A stretch of 64,000 bases of DNA, taken from NCBI RefSeq assembly GCF_003346775.1, contig NZ_CP031220.1, forward strand, positions 1 through 64,000, read 5' to 3'. Each line of letters opens with the position of its first letter. The first letter of the stretch is position 1. The stretch is from Malaciobacter mytili LMG 24559. Its GTDB lineage: Bacteria; Campylobacterota; Campylobacteria; Campylobacterales; Arcobacteraceae. Below are positions 26,423 to 35,946 of this stretch, piece by piece. The notes under the pieces are model-generated. The model was not told the DNA's origin, did not search any database, and saw only the letters and a program-made list of their open reading frames with translations. Position numbers and translations under genes: made by a program.

Positions 26423-27850
26423 ATGTCTGTTTACTATATTGATAATCAAGCAGCAATACAAACTAAAGACAATAAGATAATAATCTTTAATAAAGGTGGA
26501 GATAATAATCTTATAAGTTGTGAAACAAATAAAAGATATTCAAAATGGAGCATTGAAGCAATAATAAATTATGAAAAATTTGATGATTATGTGGAATATA
26601 TTATTCTAAATGAGTATCAAGGGGGTTGCACTCAATATGAAGCTTATAAAAATACTTGTTTTGAGCACCCACTAGAATTAGATTATAAAATCTATAAAAG
26701 ATATGAAAAAATATTTCAAAAAAGAATGTTTAGTGATTTTGAATTAAATGCTCTTAATGAACATAATATCAATGATTTCATTAAGAATGTACATAATTTA
26801 TTTTTGGATAATAAATACAAATTATCTGAATATGGTTATGATACATTAGGTATTAAACCAAAATGTCCTACAAGGGATATGACTGAAGAGCAAGCTGCTA
26901 TAGATAGGATTAAATCATATAAAACAAACTTAGAGTATTCAAATCTAAAATATAATGAATTTCTTAAAAAATATCATAACTTCTCAAAAGAAGAATTAAT
27001 AAATGATGTCTTTTTTTGCAGTCAACATGCTATATATAAGAAACAATATAATCATTCAATTGATATTTTAGCTAGTATTGCTTGCCAAAAATCTTATTTT
27101 GAATTTGATTATGCTTGTTTTAATTTGATACTAAGTAATGATTTTAATCTATATAAATTGTTAACTAGTTATGCTGTAAAAGATTTAATAAAATATTTTG
27201 CACCCCATTTTGAAACTATTATAATTTATGATAGTTTCAAAGAAAGACTTGACAATTTAATAAATAATGAAACTTGTGAATATAATAAAAAAACAATGCT
27301 TGAAAATAAAGAATTAATATTAACTAGTGACTATAGAACACTAGTAAAAGAAACAAAACAATTATTGGAAGAAGAACGGAAAATGGCTAAAACTAATTTC
27401 ATTAACTCATTCAATTCAATTGTTAAAAAATGCTGGTATAAGCAAACAAATACATTGATTCCTAATCTTATAAAAGAAATGAATAAACTATTATCTTTTG
27501 AAACTTTTACTATAGAAGATTGTTTAAGAGAAAATGTAAAAGTAGATGAAAATATATTTCTTTTATTTAAGGATTTAGAAGAAATTACAAAACACCATAA
27601 AAATCAATTAACAAAAAATAAAAAAGCTATTGTAGAAGTTGCAAATTATATAGTTGAAAAATTTCATCAACATATAGATGAAAAAATAATTAATAATATT
27701 TGTAATCACTTCAATATAAAAAAACCTATAGTTGAGAAAAAAGAAGAACAAATGAGCCTTTCACAAATAACTGAAGTTGCTTTTGATAATAAGTTAGATT
27801 TGTATGATGACAGTGTTTTAGAAAATTTCAGAAAAGGGTGTTTATTTTAA
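26423..27850 (+). CDS. Hypothetical protein with -LF tail
   Basis: 475 aa, soluble. N-terminal KTKDNKIIIFNKGGDNN and a helical C-terminal half from about residue 290. The C-terminus reads NFRKGCLF, one of several -LF ends in this element that could be weak clamp-binding tails. Not recognised. SD AAGGATA. Confidence 0.6.
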   Translation: MSVYYIDNQAAIQTKDNKIIIFNKGGDNNLISCETNKRYSKWSIEAIINYEKFDDYVEYIILNEYQGGCTQYEAYKNTCFEHPLELDYKIYKRYEKIFQKRMFSDFELNALNEHNINDFIKNVHNLFLDNKYKLSEYGYDTLGIKPKCPTRDMTEEQAAIDRIKSYKTNLEYSNLKYNEFLKKYHNFSKEELINDVFFCSQHAIYKKQYNHSIDILASIACQKSYFEFDYACFNLILSNDFNLYKLLTSYAVKDLIKYFAPHFETIIIYDSFKERLDNLINNETCEYNKKTMLENKELILTSDYRTLVKETKQLLEEERKMAKTNFINSFNSIVKKCWYKQTNTLIPNLIKEMNKLLSFETFTIEDCLRENVKVDENIFLLFKDLEEITKHHKNQLTKNKKAIVEVANYIVEKFHQHIDEKIINNICNHFNIKKPIVEKKEEQMSLSQITEVAFDNKLDLYDDSVLENFRKGCLF

Positions 27851-27880
27851 TTAAAGATATACAGATTAATTAAATTGTAT

Positions 27881-27969
27881 TTTGCCGATGAGGTATTTAT
27901 TTACCTCATAGGTAATAAGTACTTCATTTTGGCTAATTTTAATATTAGTATTATAAGGGAGTACTTATT
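27881..27969 (+). promoter_or_regulatory. Leader L13 with SD GGGAG
   Basis: P2: ATGAGGTA / TACCTCAT. P3: AGGTA / TACTT. Arm AAGTACTTC can pair over nine bases with GGAGTACTT, covering the SD GGGAG (one G-U). Strand code here is AGGTA/TACCT, different from GGATA/TATCC, yet complementarity holds for P2, P3 and the SD. Confidence 0.75.
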
Positions 27970-29559
27970 ATGAATTTAAAAGAAATACTACAAAATAGTA
28001 TTATTATAGATGAAGAATTATTTGAAGTATCAATAAAAATTGAACTTAAAAGAGAATATTATCTAACACTTAAAGCATATTTAAAATTGATAGGTGGAAA
28101 ATATAATTCTAGTGGAAAGAAATTTTGTTTTTTAACTAATCCAAAACCATTTATTAATAATTATATTGAAACTGAGATAATGCCTAAAAAAAACCCTACT
28201 GCATTTTTCCCAACACCAAAAAACTTAGTTGATGATATGTTTAGAATTGCAAATTTTGATTATTTTGATGATGAATTTCAAAAAAATCTAAAAATACTTG
28301 AACCAAGTGCTGGAGTAGGGGGAATAAGTGATAGTATTAGAAAAATTACACCATATTCAACACTTGATATAGTTGAAATTTTAGATATAAATCAAGAGGT
28401 ATTAAAGAAAAAGGGTTATGATCCAATTTGTATGGATTTTATGGAATATAATAAAGATTATATTATCAAATATGATTATATATTTATGAATCCTCCTTAT
28501 CAAGGTACAACATATATAAAACATATTAAACATGCTTTCAAAATGTTAAAAGATAATGGAACTTTATGTGCAATTATTCCATCAAGTTTTATTTCAAACA
28601 AAGATAAACTTTCAAATTGGATGTATGAAAAAGCTACTCAATTAGGAAATATTTATCATAATCAAGAAGGTTCATTTAAAGAGCAAGGCACAAATGTAGA
28701 AACTTGCATAGTACATTTAGATAAATCTACTATTAAATGGAAATTAAATGAGTATCAAGAGTGTAAAAACTTTTTTACATGGCAAGTATGGATATCACTA
28801 TATACAAATAGCAATTTTTACAGTTACTTAGAAAAACTAAAGTATAGTGATGATATTAAAGAACATATCAAAACGAAAATACTTAAAGAACTAGATAACT
28901 ACAAAAAAGAATATAGCTATTTTTCATATGAATTTATTGATGATTATGTTGAAAAAATGTTTGAATATTGGTGTTATATAAATGATAGAGAAGAACTACT
29001 TAAAGATAATACAGAAGTAGTAAAAGATATTTCCGTAATATCTGAACTTGATAGAAATAAGCAAATGTTTAAGCAAATGGCTAAGTGTATATATGAGGCA
29101 ATAGAAGATAATACTTTCAATGGTAAAAAAATTACTTATAAAACAAGTAGTAAGAAATACAATACAAGTACTTCATATTTTGGTTCTCAATCTTGTTTCG
29201 AAGCTGATGAAGCTTATAATAATAATGAATATAATGGTTATATGATTTCAGCAAAAAGAAAAAATAATATGAGTGATTTTGTTGGAATTGAAATAACCCA
29301 AAGAATGTATACACAAAATGCACCTTTTGAATTAGTAAAAAATTCAGAAGTTCTTATAACAAAAGAAACATTAGATGAGATTCTATTTAGTGCAAATAAT
29401 GATGTTATTAAACTTGCTAACTTACTTAAAGATTATTATGACAATAATAATAAGCTAAACAAATATTTAAAAATAAATGAAAATAATAATGCATTAGATA
29501 TTAAAAGTATATATAACATTGAACAATTAAATACTTTTGCATCTGGCTTACTATTTTAA
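27970..29559 (+). CDS. N6-adenine-type DNA methyltransferase (NPPYQ)
   Basis: 529 aa. Motif I ILEPSAGVGGI (E111-G118) and motif IV MNPPYQGT (N174-Y177), followed by LKDNGTLCAIIPSSFI, a typical gamma-like amino-methyltransferase core. The first 85 residues form a separate small domain (KLIGGKYNSSGKKFCFL). Residues 230-510 are long and unassigned, possibly target recognition. Ends NTFASGLLF. No restriction partner. Probably modifies adenine; cytosine N4 is possible. Confidence 0.82.
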   Translation: MNLKEILQNSIIIDEELFEVSIKIELKREYYLTLKAYLKLIGGKYNSSGKKFCFLTNPKPFINNYIETEIMPKKNPTAFFPTPKNLVDDMFRIANFDYFDDEFQKNLKILEPSAGVGGISDSIRKITPYSTLDIVEILDINQEVLKKKGYDPICMDFMEYNKDYIIKYDYIFMNPPYQGTTYIKHIKHAFKMLKDNGTLCAIIPSSFISNKDKLSNWMYEKATQLGNIYHNQEGSFKEQGTNVETCIVHLDKSTIKWKLNEYQECKNFFTWQVWISLYTNSNFYSYLEKLKYSDDIKEHIKTKILKELDNYKKEYSYFSYEFIDDYVEKMFEYWCYINDREELLKDNTEVVKDISVISELDRNKQMFKQMAKCIYEAIEDNTFNGKKITYKTSSKKYNTSTSYFGSQSCFEADEAYNNNEYNGYMISAKRKNNMSDFVGIEITQRMYTQNAPFELVKNSEVLITKETLDEILFSANNDVIKLANLLKDYYDNNNKLNKYLKINENNNALDIKSIYNIEQLNTFASGLLF

Positions 29560-29576
29560 AATGAAAAGGGAAAATT

Positions 29577-30011
29577 ATGTTATTAGTAGAGGTATTAAAA
29601 GAAAACATAGAAAATAGATATCTAAATGAAGAATATCTAGATATAAATATTATTGAAGAGTATGTTGATTCAATGAATAGTGAATTTCAATATTTATTAT
29701 TAAAACTACAATTTAATAGTATTAAAAATTACTTAACAAAAGAGTTAGAAGAAAAAGTAAATGAATTAGTTAAATTAATTAATTATGACGAATTTTTTTG
29801 TTTTGAAGATGCTGAAGAAATGGCATTGGTTTTAAGAACAGGTGTAAAACTATTAGATGAAGAGGGGAAAATTTATAGATATGAATTTGGTCTTTTAAAT
29901 CCATATAGAGTAACTTATGACAATATAGATATTCCAATTGATGATGATTGGTATAAATGTGATGGTGAAACACCTTTTAAAATTATTATAGGAGAACAAA
30001 ATGAATTTTAA
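29577..30011 (+). CDS. Hypothetical acidic protein
   Basis: 144 aa, SD AAAGGGAAA upstream. Strongly acidic (FCFEDAEEMALVL, IDDDWYKCDGE). Overlaps the next gene by 11 bp. Not recognised. Confidence 0.55.
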   Translation: MLLVEVLKENIENRYLNEEYLDINIIEEYVDSMNSEFQYLLLKLQFNSIKNYLTKELEEKVNELVKLINYDEFFCFEDAEEMALVLRTGVKLLDEEGKIYRYEFGLLNPYRVTYDNIDIPIDDDWYKCDGETPFKIIIGEQNEF

Positions 30012-30822
30012 AAATGAAATTGATTCATTAAAAGAATTAAAAGAAAGTTTTATAGCAAATTGGCAAAAAATGCTAGATGAGGGTTATGAGTTAGGTCTGG
30101 TAATAGAACAAAATTTATATAAAGATAAATTGTTAACAATTTTATATGATACATTAAATATTAGAGAAGAATTAATAGAAAATCATAGTGATATTTTTAT
30201 TGATGGCTTACCTAAAATTGAAAATGAACTTGATTTTAGTGATACACTTGATAAAATTGAGAAGCAATTTGATACTCTAATTGAAGAAATAAGTAATGCA
30301 CACAAAATTAACTTAAAATTTGTTGCAATAAATATCTTTAATAAATTCCAATATTCTCTTATCTTAGAAAGAAATGAAAAAAAACCTGCAACTGAACAAA
30401 CATATGCAATTGAATTTTTGAGAGTTCCAAAATATGGAAAAAACTTTGAAAATATCCCAAGTTGCATTGAAGGTGCTAGAGATAGAAATAATATTTATTG
30501 GAGTGATTTCACTTTTATTGATACTAATGGAAATGAGTACCAAACATTTGAACATATAAACATTCATAAGATGGAAGATTATAATAAAGTTATGGAGATT
30601 AAAAGGTCAACAAAACTTAAAGATTCAAATGATGTTTTGCTTGCTGCTTGTGTAGTTACATTATGGGAAGAACATAGAAATACTAAATCAAAATATTTAT
30701 ATTTCTTCTCAAAATTATACACTCCTAATGATATCAATACATTAAGAAAAAATTTCTTTAATAAAGTTAATGAAGAAAAAATAAATAAAAATATCTCATT
30801 AATTGAGACTATTTGGAAATAA
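30001..30822 (+). CDS. Hypothetical protein
   Basis: 273 aa. ATG lies in the end of the upstream gene with GGAG 6 nt before it. Helical N-terminal 110 residues (KELKESFIANWQKML, LDKIEKQFDTLIEEIS), mixed C-terminal part. Soluble. Not recognised. Confidence 0.58.
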   Translation: MNFKNEIDSLKELKESFIANWQKMLDEGYELGLVIEQNLYKDKLLTILYDTLNIREELIENHSDIFIDGLPKIENELDFSDTLDKIEKQFDTLIEEISNAHKINLKFVAINIFNKFQYSLILERNEKKPATEQTYAIEFLRVPKYGKNFENIPSCIEGARDRNNIYWSDFTFIDTNGNEYQTFEHINIHKMEDYNKVMEIKRSTKLKDSNDVLLAACVVTLWEEHRNTKSKYLYFFSKLYTPNDINTLRKNFFNKVNEEKINKNISLIETIWK

Positions 30823-30829
30823 TTTTGTA

Positions 30830-30941
30830 AGTTGCCTTTGAGGGTAAATAATTTACCCTCTAGGGTATATTTACTCTCTGGTTAATAAATTAAAAGCATT
30901 AATGCTTAATATAACGAATAATTAGAAAGAGAGAAAATAAA
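30830..30941 (+). promoter_or_regulatory. Leader L14 with SD AGAGAG
   Basis: P2: GAGGGTAAAT / ATTTACCCTC, ten pairs. P3: AGGGTA / TACTCT. Arm CTCTCT is the exact complement of AGAGAG, the only SD-like run before the ATG at 30942. SD and arm have changed together relative to other leaders. The distance between arm and SD is longer here (about 45 nt). Confidence 0.75.
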
Positions 30942-31940
30942 ATGGAAAATTACAAAGTAGGGCAAAAAGTTAGAATTGTTACACTTGATGAGGTAGATGG
31001 AGTTTCAAGTTCAGATATAATTCTTAAACATTTAGGAGAAGTAGTAACAATAAAAACAGTTACAGATGATTGTGGTTTAACTATATATACTGTTGAAGAA
31101 ATAGATGGAGTTGATTTTATTGATGTTGATTTTTCAGGGCATTATCATAATTTACAGAAATGGCAAGAGGAAACTATTTGTCCTTGTTGTGGCTCTAAAA
31201 ATTTTTCAAATTATGAAGATTATCAATCTGAAGAAATATTTAGAATATATACTTGTGATGATTGCGATGAAAGCTGGACTGAAAGATATAATCTAACAAA
31301 GATTTCTTCATTTGGAAATGAACTTGAAATACCTTCAGAAAAGGAAAACAGACTTGAAAAAGAAAATCAAGTTTTAAGAAGCACAATTAATAAATTGAGG
31401 ATAGAACCTAAATTTTGTATTATAGATGAAAATGATGTTATAGTAAATTGTAATATTAAAGATTATCCAATTGGTAATGTTGAATATAAAAAATTAGATT
31501 TTGTTAATGAAGATCCAAGAGTAGATTATCCATATGGGATTGAGTTTAATAAATATAATTACAATGGAGAATTACTTGAAAATATTGATATAGTTTGGTT
31601 TTCTACTGAAGCAGAAAGACTAAATCATATTCTTAAAGAAGATTTGATTAGTTATTGCAAAGATATAAATCAAGATGATTTAAAACATAATTTAAGATTA
31701 TATGAAGAAGATTCATTATTTATAATTGAAAATGAAATAGGTGAAATATCTATAACATTAAAATATAAATTATGGCAAGCAATTCAAGTTTCTGATTTTA
31801 TATATTATATAAGATTTGAAAAACTTGATAGTGGAGAAATACTATTTCACAAAAGAATTTTCTTAAATGAAAAAGATAATTTTATTACTACAAGAACTCT
31901 AAGTAATAACGAACTATTTGTGCCAATAGCACAATTATAA
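30942..31940 (+). CDS. Hypothetical zinc-ribbon protein
   Basis: 332 aa. Residues 1-70 are beta-rich (KVGQKVRIVTLDEV, SH3/KOW-like in look). A zinc ribbon follows: C80, C82/C83 (CPCCG) and C105/C108 (CDDC) within a SEEIFRIYTCDDCDESW context that resembles transcription-factor ribbons. The remainder is unassigned. Possibly a nucleic-acid-binding adaptor; unproven. Confidence 0.62.
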   Translation: MENYKVGQKVRIVTLDEVDGVSSSDIILKHLGEVVTIKTVTDDCGLTIYTVEEIDGVDFIDVDFSGHYHNLQKWQEETICPCCGSKNFSNYEDYQSEEIFRIYTCDDCDESWTERYNLTKISSFGNELEIPSEKENRLEKENQVLRSTINKLRIEPKFCIIDENDVIVNCNIKDYPIGNVEYKKLDFVNEDPRVDYPYGIEFNKYNYNGELLENIDIVWFSTEAERLNHILKEDLISYCKDINQDDLKHNLRLYEEDSLFIIENEIGEISITLKYKLWQAIQVSDFIYYIRFEKLDSGEILFHKRIFLNEKDNFITTRTLSNNELFVPIAQL

Positions 31941-31954
31941 TTAGGAGTTTAATT

Positions 31955-32836
31955 ATGAGTAATAATATAGATATTAGTAGTAACATAATTAATGAAATAA
32001 ATAATGTTTTAACTAAAAATCATTTAAAAAATGTTTTTTTAAGAAAAAGTAGTTGTTTTGGAATAAAAGGTACTTCAAAATATGATGATAAAGATTTGAT
32101 AAGGTCTTTGAAAAATTTTGTTTTAGAAGCACCTTATAATAAGTCTTTATATGAAGACTTTGTAGATATTGGACTATTACCTAAATTTTTTATTGGTGAT
32201 TTAGTTCATTGGTATAAAGAATACCCTCCAAAAGATAATTTTGAAGTAAATTCTAACAGAGTAGATGTAATTGAGAATATTGGAACTCATTTATTGGGTG
32301 GTTTCAGCTATTTTACAAGAGAATACAATATCTCATCTAATATAGAACCACGAATTGGAAAAGCTTCAGAATCTTACATTGTAAAATGCGGAATAGATAA
32401 AAATATAAAATTTGAGATTCTTGGAAAAAATAAAGATACTTTATCTCAAATAGATGCTACAAGATACAATGAACTTGCAAAACAAGAATTAAAGGAATTA
32501 ATAATTCCAAAAAACCATAAGATAACACAAACTCAAACAAATTGGTTTTGTGGTTATTCATTAGGAAATTTATCTACCTATATTACTTATGATAGGAGTG
32601 TCACAGAAAGGTGTAGTTTTGAATTATCTGTAGAAATTAGATTCCATATTAGAGATTTAGCTAATGATAATTTTAATGCAACTTTGTGGCTTGATTGTAA
32701 AAAAGAGAATAAAAAAATAGATTTATTAGAAAATAATAAAGATAGATTTGTTTATGCGTCAAATTTTGATGAAATGTTCTCAAAAATAATCAGTGTATTA
32801 AACCCTTTAATTGAAAAGGAATGTAATGCAAATTAG
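31955..32836 (+). CDS. Hypothetical protein
   Basis: 293 aa, soluble. SD AGGAG 8 nt upstream. Beta-type sequence in the C-terminal half (YITYDRSVTERCSFELSVEIRFH). Not recognised. Overlaps the next gene by 11 bp. Confidence 0.58.
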   Translation: MSNNIDISSNIINEINNVLTKNHLKNVFLRKSSCFGIKGTSKYDDKDLIRSLKNFVLEAPYNKSLYEDFVDIGLLPKFFIGDLVHWYKEYPPKDNFEVNSNRVDVIENIGTHLLGGFSYFTREYNISSNIEPRIGKASESYIVKCGIDKNIKFEILGKNKDTLSQIDATRYNELAKQELKELIIPKNHKITQTQTNWFCGYSLGNLSTYITYDRSVTERCSFELSVEIRFHIRDLANDNFNATLWLDCKKENKKIDLLENNKDRFVYASNFDEMFSKIISVLNPLIEKECNAN

Positions 32837-33074
32837 TAGTTTAAATTGTAGAAAAGCAAATAAAGAAGAAGAAAAAAATATTTTAAAAGCTTTGTGTACT
32901 AAAGTAAATGAATATTTTTTTAATGGTAAAAAATTTGGCTCAATTTATGAAGTTTATAAATATTGTAAAAAAAACAAAATATGTAATGGAACTATAAAAC
33001 ATAAGTATGGTAATTGGGGTACTGTTAAAAGTTTAATATTAATGAAAGAAAAAGAAGTAATTAAATATTTCTAG
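32826..33074 (+). CDS. Hypothetical small basic protein
   Basis: 82 aa from the ATG at 32826, with AAGGA 5 nt before it; a TTG five codons upstream is less likely. Very lysine-rich (KYCKKNKICNGTIKHKYGNWG). The sequence pattern from residue 38 resembles a small DNA-binding fold but I cannot name it. Its stop codon TAG is the first part of leader L15. Confidence 0.55.
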   Translation: MQISSLNCRKANKEEEKNILKALCTKVNEYFFNGKKFGSIYEVYKYCKKNKICNGTIKHKYGNWGTVKSLILMKEKEVIKYF

Positions 33075-33169
33075 TTGCTCTTAGAGCTGCTTAAATCCCA
33101 ATTGGGAGTTTAGGAAATTTCTAACTCCCAATTATGGGAGTTATTTTCCTTATATAAAAAGGAATTTAC
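33072..33169 (+). promoter_or_regulatory. Leader L15
   Basis: P1: GCTC-TTA-GAGC. P2: CCCAATTGGGAGTT / AACTCCCAATTATGGG. P3: GGGA / TTCC. Arm TTCCTT is complementary to SD AAGGAA. The element begins exactly at the stop codon of the upstream gene (TAG-TTGC). Confidence 0.75.
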
Positions 33170-34684
33170 ATGCAAACTTATTTTAATTTTGATGAAATAA
33201 AAGAATTTTCTAAGATACTTAGTTCAAATTTAATAGAAAGAAAAAAAAGCTTAGAAGAAGGAAGAGATTTCCATACAGTTAATGGAAAAATTGTAAGGAG
33301 AAAAAATAAAACTTATGAAACTTACTCATATGATAGCTATGCTAAAGATAATGCAAAACTAAATATCAGTTATGCTTTAAACTATTTAGGGTGGACTATA
33401 TATGGTTTTAAAGAGGATAGAAGTGATTCAATGACTGATTACTTTGATTTTGAAAGTTGGAAAGGGATAGCAGTTAAAAATGGTTATATCCTTGTAATTG
33501 AAAATTCAAGTGGGGGTATTATTTCAGGCAATTGTGTAATGAGTAGTTATTCAGAAGATGCAATGTATCAAGTTAATAAACTAACTAAAAAAATAGAAAA
33601 ACTTGAAAATTTAGCAAATAATGTTGCAGCAAGTATTGGAGAAGTAAAAAACTCTTGTGCATTAATCGAAAAGTATAAACAAGATATTATTAAATTTCAA
33701 AATGAATATTATCTTTGTTATGATAATAAATCTAACCCATATCCAAAGGATTTACCTCCTGTAGAATATCAAAAAAATCCAAAAGGAAGTAATTGGCATA
33801 TCGAAAAGAATGGAAGAATAATTGCAAAAGGTAATGGTTATATAAAATTTGCAAATGTAAAAGGCTTCTCATACAGAAGTAGAAATATATGTAATTTATT
33901 TTTCAAGAAAAAAAGTAGTAATAATATTGAGATCATCGAAAAACATACCACAAAATCTTGGAAAATTGCATATAACAATATACTTAAAAAACAAGATGGT
34001 CAAGAGGGGCTTCTAGATGATTTTATGAAGTTCTTAAATAAATTAAATGACATTGTAAAATTAAAAATAGGAGATAGTGAAGAAGAAACTTTAACAAAAA
34101 AAATAAAAACTATTCAAGAAGTGTATTTTACTGCGGAAAAAACAAACGAAAAAACTGAATATATTAAAGTTTCTAAGAAGTATTCAAGTGTTTCAGGACT
34201 TATTGCAGGTAGAGTTTATAAAATTATCGGAGATAATGAAGTAGTAAAGGTTACAAAAAGTTTTGTGAAAATAGATGATAAGTACATAACTACATTTAAA
34301 AAAGAACCAAATAAATCTACAAAAAGTCAAATAGCTTTTAATCTAAAAGAAAAAATCAATGATGGGAAACTAATATATATCAAATTAGTTGAGAATATAC
34401 ATACTTTTGAAAAAGAAGATTATGTTAAGCAAAAACCATCTAAAAGAAAAGCAAAAACTTCTTCAAAAAATTATGATTTCGAAAAAATGTTTATTTCAGG
34501 TGAAGTTATTGAAGTAAATAATGAAAAAACAAATAAGAAATATAAAGTAATAAAACTTAATGAAAAGCTAGAATTAACTACTTTTAAAAAGCTTTGTGAT
34601 TATTTAAAAGATAATCAATTAGGTTTTTATGTAAAAGGTAAAGGAGTTTATTTAAACTCTTTAAATAATGAAAATGTAGCATAA
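33170..34684 (+). CDS. Hypothetical protein
   Basis: 504 aa, soluble. NGKIVRRKNKTYETYSYDSYAKDNA at the N-terminus; residues 145-185 look coiled-coil; a basic linker KQKPSKRKAKTSSKN lies near 423-437 and a short C-terminal domain follows. Not recognised. SD AAAGGAA. Confidence 0.6.
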   Translation: MQTYFNFDEIKEFSKILSSNLIERKKSLEEGRDFHTVNGKIVRRKNKTYETYSYDSYAKDNAKLNISYALNYLGWTIYGFKEDRSDSMTDYFDFESWKGIAVKNGYILVIENSSGGIISGNCVMSSYSEDAMYQVNKLTKKIEKLENLANNVAASIGEVKNSCALIEKYKQDIIKFQNEYYLCYDNKSNPYPKDLPPVEYQKNPKGSNWHIEKNGRIIAKGNGYIKFANVKGFSYRSRNICNLFFKKKSSNNIEIIEKHTTKSWKIAYNNILKKQDGQEGLLDDFMKFLNKLNDIVKLKIGDSEEETLTKKIKTIQEVYFTAEKTNEKTEYIKVSKKYSSVSGLIAGRVYKIIGDNEVVKVTKSFVKIDDKYITTFKKEPNKSTKSQIAFNLKEKINDGKLIYIKLVENIHTFEKEDYVKQKPSKRKAKTSSKNYDFEKMFISGEVIEVNNEKTNKKYKVIKLNEKLELTTFKKLCDYLKDNQLGFYVKGKGVYLNSLNNENVA

Positions 34685-34694
34685 GGATAATAAA

Positions 34695-35069
34695 ATGGCA
34701 ACTACAATAGTAACAAAAAAAATCAATAATGTATTAATATCTTTTGAAGATGAAATTGTATCAAAACACTTTGAACCAATTGTAATGGAAATAGTTGATG
34801 CGTTTAATAAGAGATTAGAAATTACATTGGATTGTTTATGGATAGATGTTGGTAAAAACATTTATAATATTCATATTGAAATTAATTCAAGAAAAGATAA
34901 TGTTGATTTTGAAGATATTTATTTAGATATTTCACAAGATAAAACAAATCTTATAGGTTGTGCAATTTCAAAAGGGATAGATTTAAAGAAAAATTTTAAT
35001 ACAGAAATAGTTACAAAAATGATTAATGCAATAAACTCTGTAAATAAAGAAAGAGGTTCAAATGTTTGA
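34695..35069 (+). CDS. Hypothetical protein
   Basis: 124 aa, SD AAGGATAA upstream. Alternating hydrophobic pattern in 40-75 suggests beta strands (LEITLDCLWIDVGKNIYNI). Overlaps the next gene by 8 bp. Not recognised. Confidence 0.55.
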   Translation: MATTIVTKKINNVLISFEDEIVSKHFEPIVMEIVDAFNKRLEITLDCLWIDVGKNIYNIHIEINSRKDNVDFEDIYLDISQDKTNLIGCAISKGIDLKKNFNTEIVTKMINAINSVNKERGSNV

Positions 35070-35442
35070 AAATTTACCTAAATTTAAAACTATTCTAAAA
35101 AGAGAAAAGTGCTTGAGAAAAGTAAAAGCAATTGATTATATGAATTTAAAAGTTTGTGTAGAAATTTCTTCTTGTTTTGAATGGCATATTCCAAAATATA
35201 TCTTTGAGTCAACATACTATAAAGATAAAGAAGAAAATGAAATATATGAAGGAGATATAATTGATTGGGGAAAACATTCAAGAGGAATAGTTATGAAAGA
35301 AAAAGGACAATGGGTTATATCAAATAGTAATGGTTTTTTTCCTTTACATGGATATTGTAATGATGGAAAAATTGTAGGAAATAAAATATTAAATAAAGAT
35401 ATGTTAAAACATCCAAATTTAATATATTTTAAAATTGCGTAG
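35062..35442 (+). CDS. Hypothetical protein, YopX-like pattern
   Basis: 126 aa. The stretch DKEENEIYEGDIIDWGKHSRGIVM resembles the D-x-x-G-x-x-I-Y-E-G-D pattern of phage YopX-type proteins; the match is from memory and partial. Small beta-rich cytoplasmic protein. Ends 4 bp before repeat copy 3. Confidence 0.5.
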   Translation: MFENLPKFKTILKREKCLRKVKAIDYMNLKVCVEISSCFEWHIPKYIFESTYYKDKEENEIYEGDIIDWGKHSRGIVMKEKGQWVISNSNGFFPLHGYCNDGKIVGNKILNKDMLKHPNLIYFKIA

Positions 35443-35665
35443 AATTTACTGTCCCAAAATGGGACAGTAAATAAGAGAGAGAATTAAAACGATAAGTTTT
35501 TCCTTGAAAGAGGTTTTTTTTATATATATAAACAGACTAAAAAACAGACAAAGAACAATAATTATAATACTCAAATCTCAAAAGAAACACTAAGTAATAT
35601 TTAACAAACAATTAGCTATATTAATAGTATTCATTTTTTGAATTATCTATAATAATAGATATAAG

Positions 35666-35841
35666 TTTGTTGCGAGAGCAATAAGCTGTGCCAAAAAGGC
35701 AAATGGAGTAGAGATACATCCAAAAGGGCAAAAGTTTGTAAACTATAAGATAGAAGTCTTGTAGCCCAGGTGAGAAACCAAAAGAAGTTTGCGAAGGTAT
35801 AGTCTATAATCTAAATAATTAGATTGTAGAGTGTTTCAGAG
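35666..35841 (+). ncRNA. Candidate structured RNA, copy 3
   Basis: All helices noted for copy 1 are kept unchanged; the copy-3 differences fall outside the RNA, which hints that the RNA part is under stronger constraint. Confidence 0.6.
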
Positions 35842-35842
35842 T

Positions 35843-35946
35843 AGTTGCTCAAAAGAGCTAACCCGTAAAGGGATACAAAAGATTGTATTCCTTACGGGAT
35901 ACTACTATTTGTATCCTTTTAGTTTTTAACTTATAAAAGGATAAAA
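35843..35946 (+). promoter_or_regulatory. Leader L7 in repeat copy 3
   Basis: Identical to copy 1 leader, placed before the DndC-like gene. Confidence 0.8.
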
